Shown here piece after piece: positions 5,480 through 5,901 of a DNA stretch of 5,901 nt (position 1 is the first letter of the stretch; every line of letters starts with the position of its first letter). Below the pieces are notes generated by a model. It did not search any database, was not told the DNA's origin, and saw only the letters and a list, made by a program, of their open reading frames with translations. Both the position numbers and the translations under genes were made by a program. Source of the stretch: Nitrospirota bacterium (lineage in GTDB: Bacteria > Nitrospirota > Nitrospiria > Nitrospirales > Nitrospiraceae); the NCBI GenBank assembly GCA_016235225.1, contig JACRLS010000085.1:1-5901 (forward strand), read 5' to 3'.

Positions 5480-5509
5480 GGAATCGGCGCTGCGCCGGCG
5501 CAGTATTCC
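5480..5509. repeat. Perfect GC palindrome within a nested dyad
   Basis: CTGCGCCGGCGCAG (5490-5503) is a perfect 14-base palindrome. It is flanked by GGAAT (5480-5484) and ATTCC (5505-5509), which also pair. It lies in the 175-base gap between the zinc-ribbon-like gene and the DUF218 gene, about 45 bases past the former's stop. No T-run follows on either strand, so an operator or a factor-dependent 3' end is as likely as an intrinsic terminator. I see nothing else in the gap beyond the unpaired TTGACA noted for the DUF218 gene. Confidence 0.45.
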
Positions 5510-5549
5510 AGAACTTGCGTGCGAATCGGCAGTGATAAGGGGAGCGGGA

Positions 5550-5843
5550 TCAATGCGGATTGGATTTCTGAATGTCCTGTTCGACTTCGTGCTCATGGAT
5601 CTCGCGTTGACGCTCACACTGGCTGCATTTCGCCGAGAGCATGCCGTTCTGTCCGCGCGCTTCAAAACGAAACACCAACGTGTAGCGAGAACAGGTGCAG
5701 TAGGGACAGGGGTGCCCATCGAGTTCCCGCCAGGTCCGGGCGATGCGTCCGGTCTGACCGGGGATGCGCTCCACTTTTCCTGCGAGCCGCGGCCTCAACG
5801 GGTCCAGCATATCGCCCTCTTGATTGAAATGCTCAGACGACAT
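5550..5843 (-). CDS. Small zinc-ribbon-like hypothetical protein, 97 aa
   Basis: This soluble protein has two CxxC pairs, HPCPYCTC (Cys46, Cys49, with Cys51 adjacent) and AKCSQCER (Cys73, Cys76). They are 23 residues apart and separated by a strand-like RYTLVFRFEARG, the layout of a zinc ribbon. The N-terminal part is basic (PLRPRLAGKVERI, GRIARTWREL) and the tail is acidic and His-rich (EIHEHEVEQD). No specific family is recognised. Metal binding is inferred from the cysteines, and a nucleic-acid or protein-binding role is only a guess. Two starts are possible: ATG 5843, with a weak CAGGT upstream, and ATG 5810 (MLDPLRPRL), with AAGAGGG about five bases upstream, which may be the better one. 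Antisense frames over this region have no family-like sequence. It lies upstream of the DUF218 gene on the same strand, 175 bases away. Confidence 0.6.
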   Translation of the reverse strand: MSSEHFNQEGDMLDPLRPRLAGKVERIPGQTGRIARTWRELDGHPCPYCTCSRYTLVFRFEARGQNGMLSAKCSQCERQREIHEHEVEQDIQKSNPH

Positions 5844-5901
5844 CAGTGAGACCTGCCTGCGACGACTGTCGCGCCACCCGTCCGAATGCTTGATGTCACG
5901 A

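Noticed and set aside
5532..5849. Plus-strand 105-aa frame over the zinc-ribbon-like gene
   Set aside because: It has no SD or family-like sequence and is antisense to a protein with two clear CxxC pairs.
5859..5873. Small inverted repeat GCGAC/GTCGC upstream of the zinc-ribbon-like gene
   Set aside because: A 5-bp stem in GC-rich DNA is expected by chance, and nothing links it to a promoter.

Overview
The window looks like a piece of a GC-rich, free-living bacterial chromosome. It has short intergenic gaps, SD-led genes and intergenic arrays of seven-base repeats. The gene content (ThrH, a YkgJ-type Cys-cluster protein, an Uma2-family protein, a PQQ-type sugar dehydrogenase) and the repeats remind me of Nitrospira-like (Nitrospirota) genomes. 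That placement is an inference from memory, not something the sequence proves. I see no rRNA, tRNA, CRISPR array, insertion sequence or phage gene.

Layout. Bases 3-494 (+) are the 3' part of a nucleotidyltransferase-fold gene that enters from outside the window. Bases 495-739 are a non-coding gap between convergent genes and hold a direct-repeat/hairpin element. Three minus-strand genes follow, transcribed right to left: a YkgJ-family Cys-cluster protein (2185-2979), the ThrH phosphoserine phosphatase/homoserine phosphotransferase (1419-2039) and an Uma2-family PD-(D/E)XK protein (740-1312). Each has a plausible promoter or SD of its own. The gap between ThrH and YkgJ holds two different heptanucleotide repeat families. 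The gap at 2980-3257 is divergent: it carries back-to-back promoter candidates and two heptad arrays facing each other.

On the plus strand from 3258 there is a 122-aa protein of unknown function. Its reading frame overlaps a secreted PQQ-dependent sugar dehydrogenase (Hhip/sGDH type) by 13 bases. Convergent to these, on the minus strand, are a 97-aa zinc-ribbon-like protein (5550-5843) and a membrane-anchored YdcF/DUF218 protein (4707-5374).

The most notable feature is that the two convergent genes around 4700 are both broken in the same way. The sugar dehydrogenase (3614-4694) and the DUF218 gene (4707-5374) have each lost an internal stretch of very roughly 40-50 codons, and each has a frameshift at the junction. 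Family-like sequence resumes on the far side in another frame. Either this is real, recent decay of two neighbours, or the assembly is collapsed at two places. Read mapping would decide. I found no convincing undescribed multi-gene system. The best leads are the paired broken genes, the facing heptad arrays that supply a start codon, and the hairpin element at 514-611.
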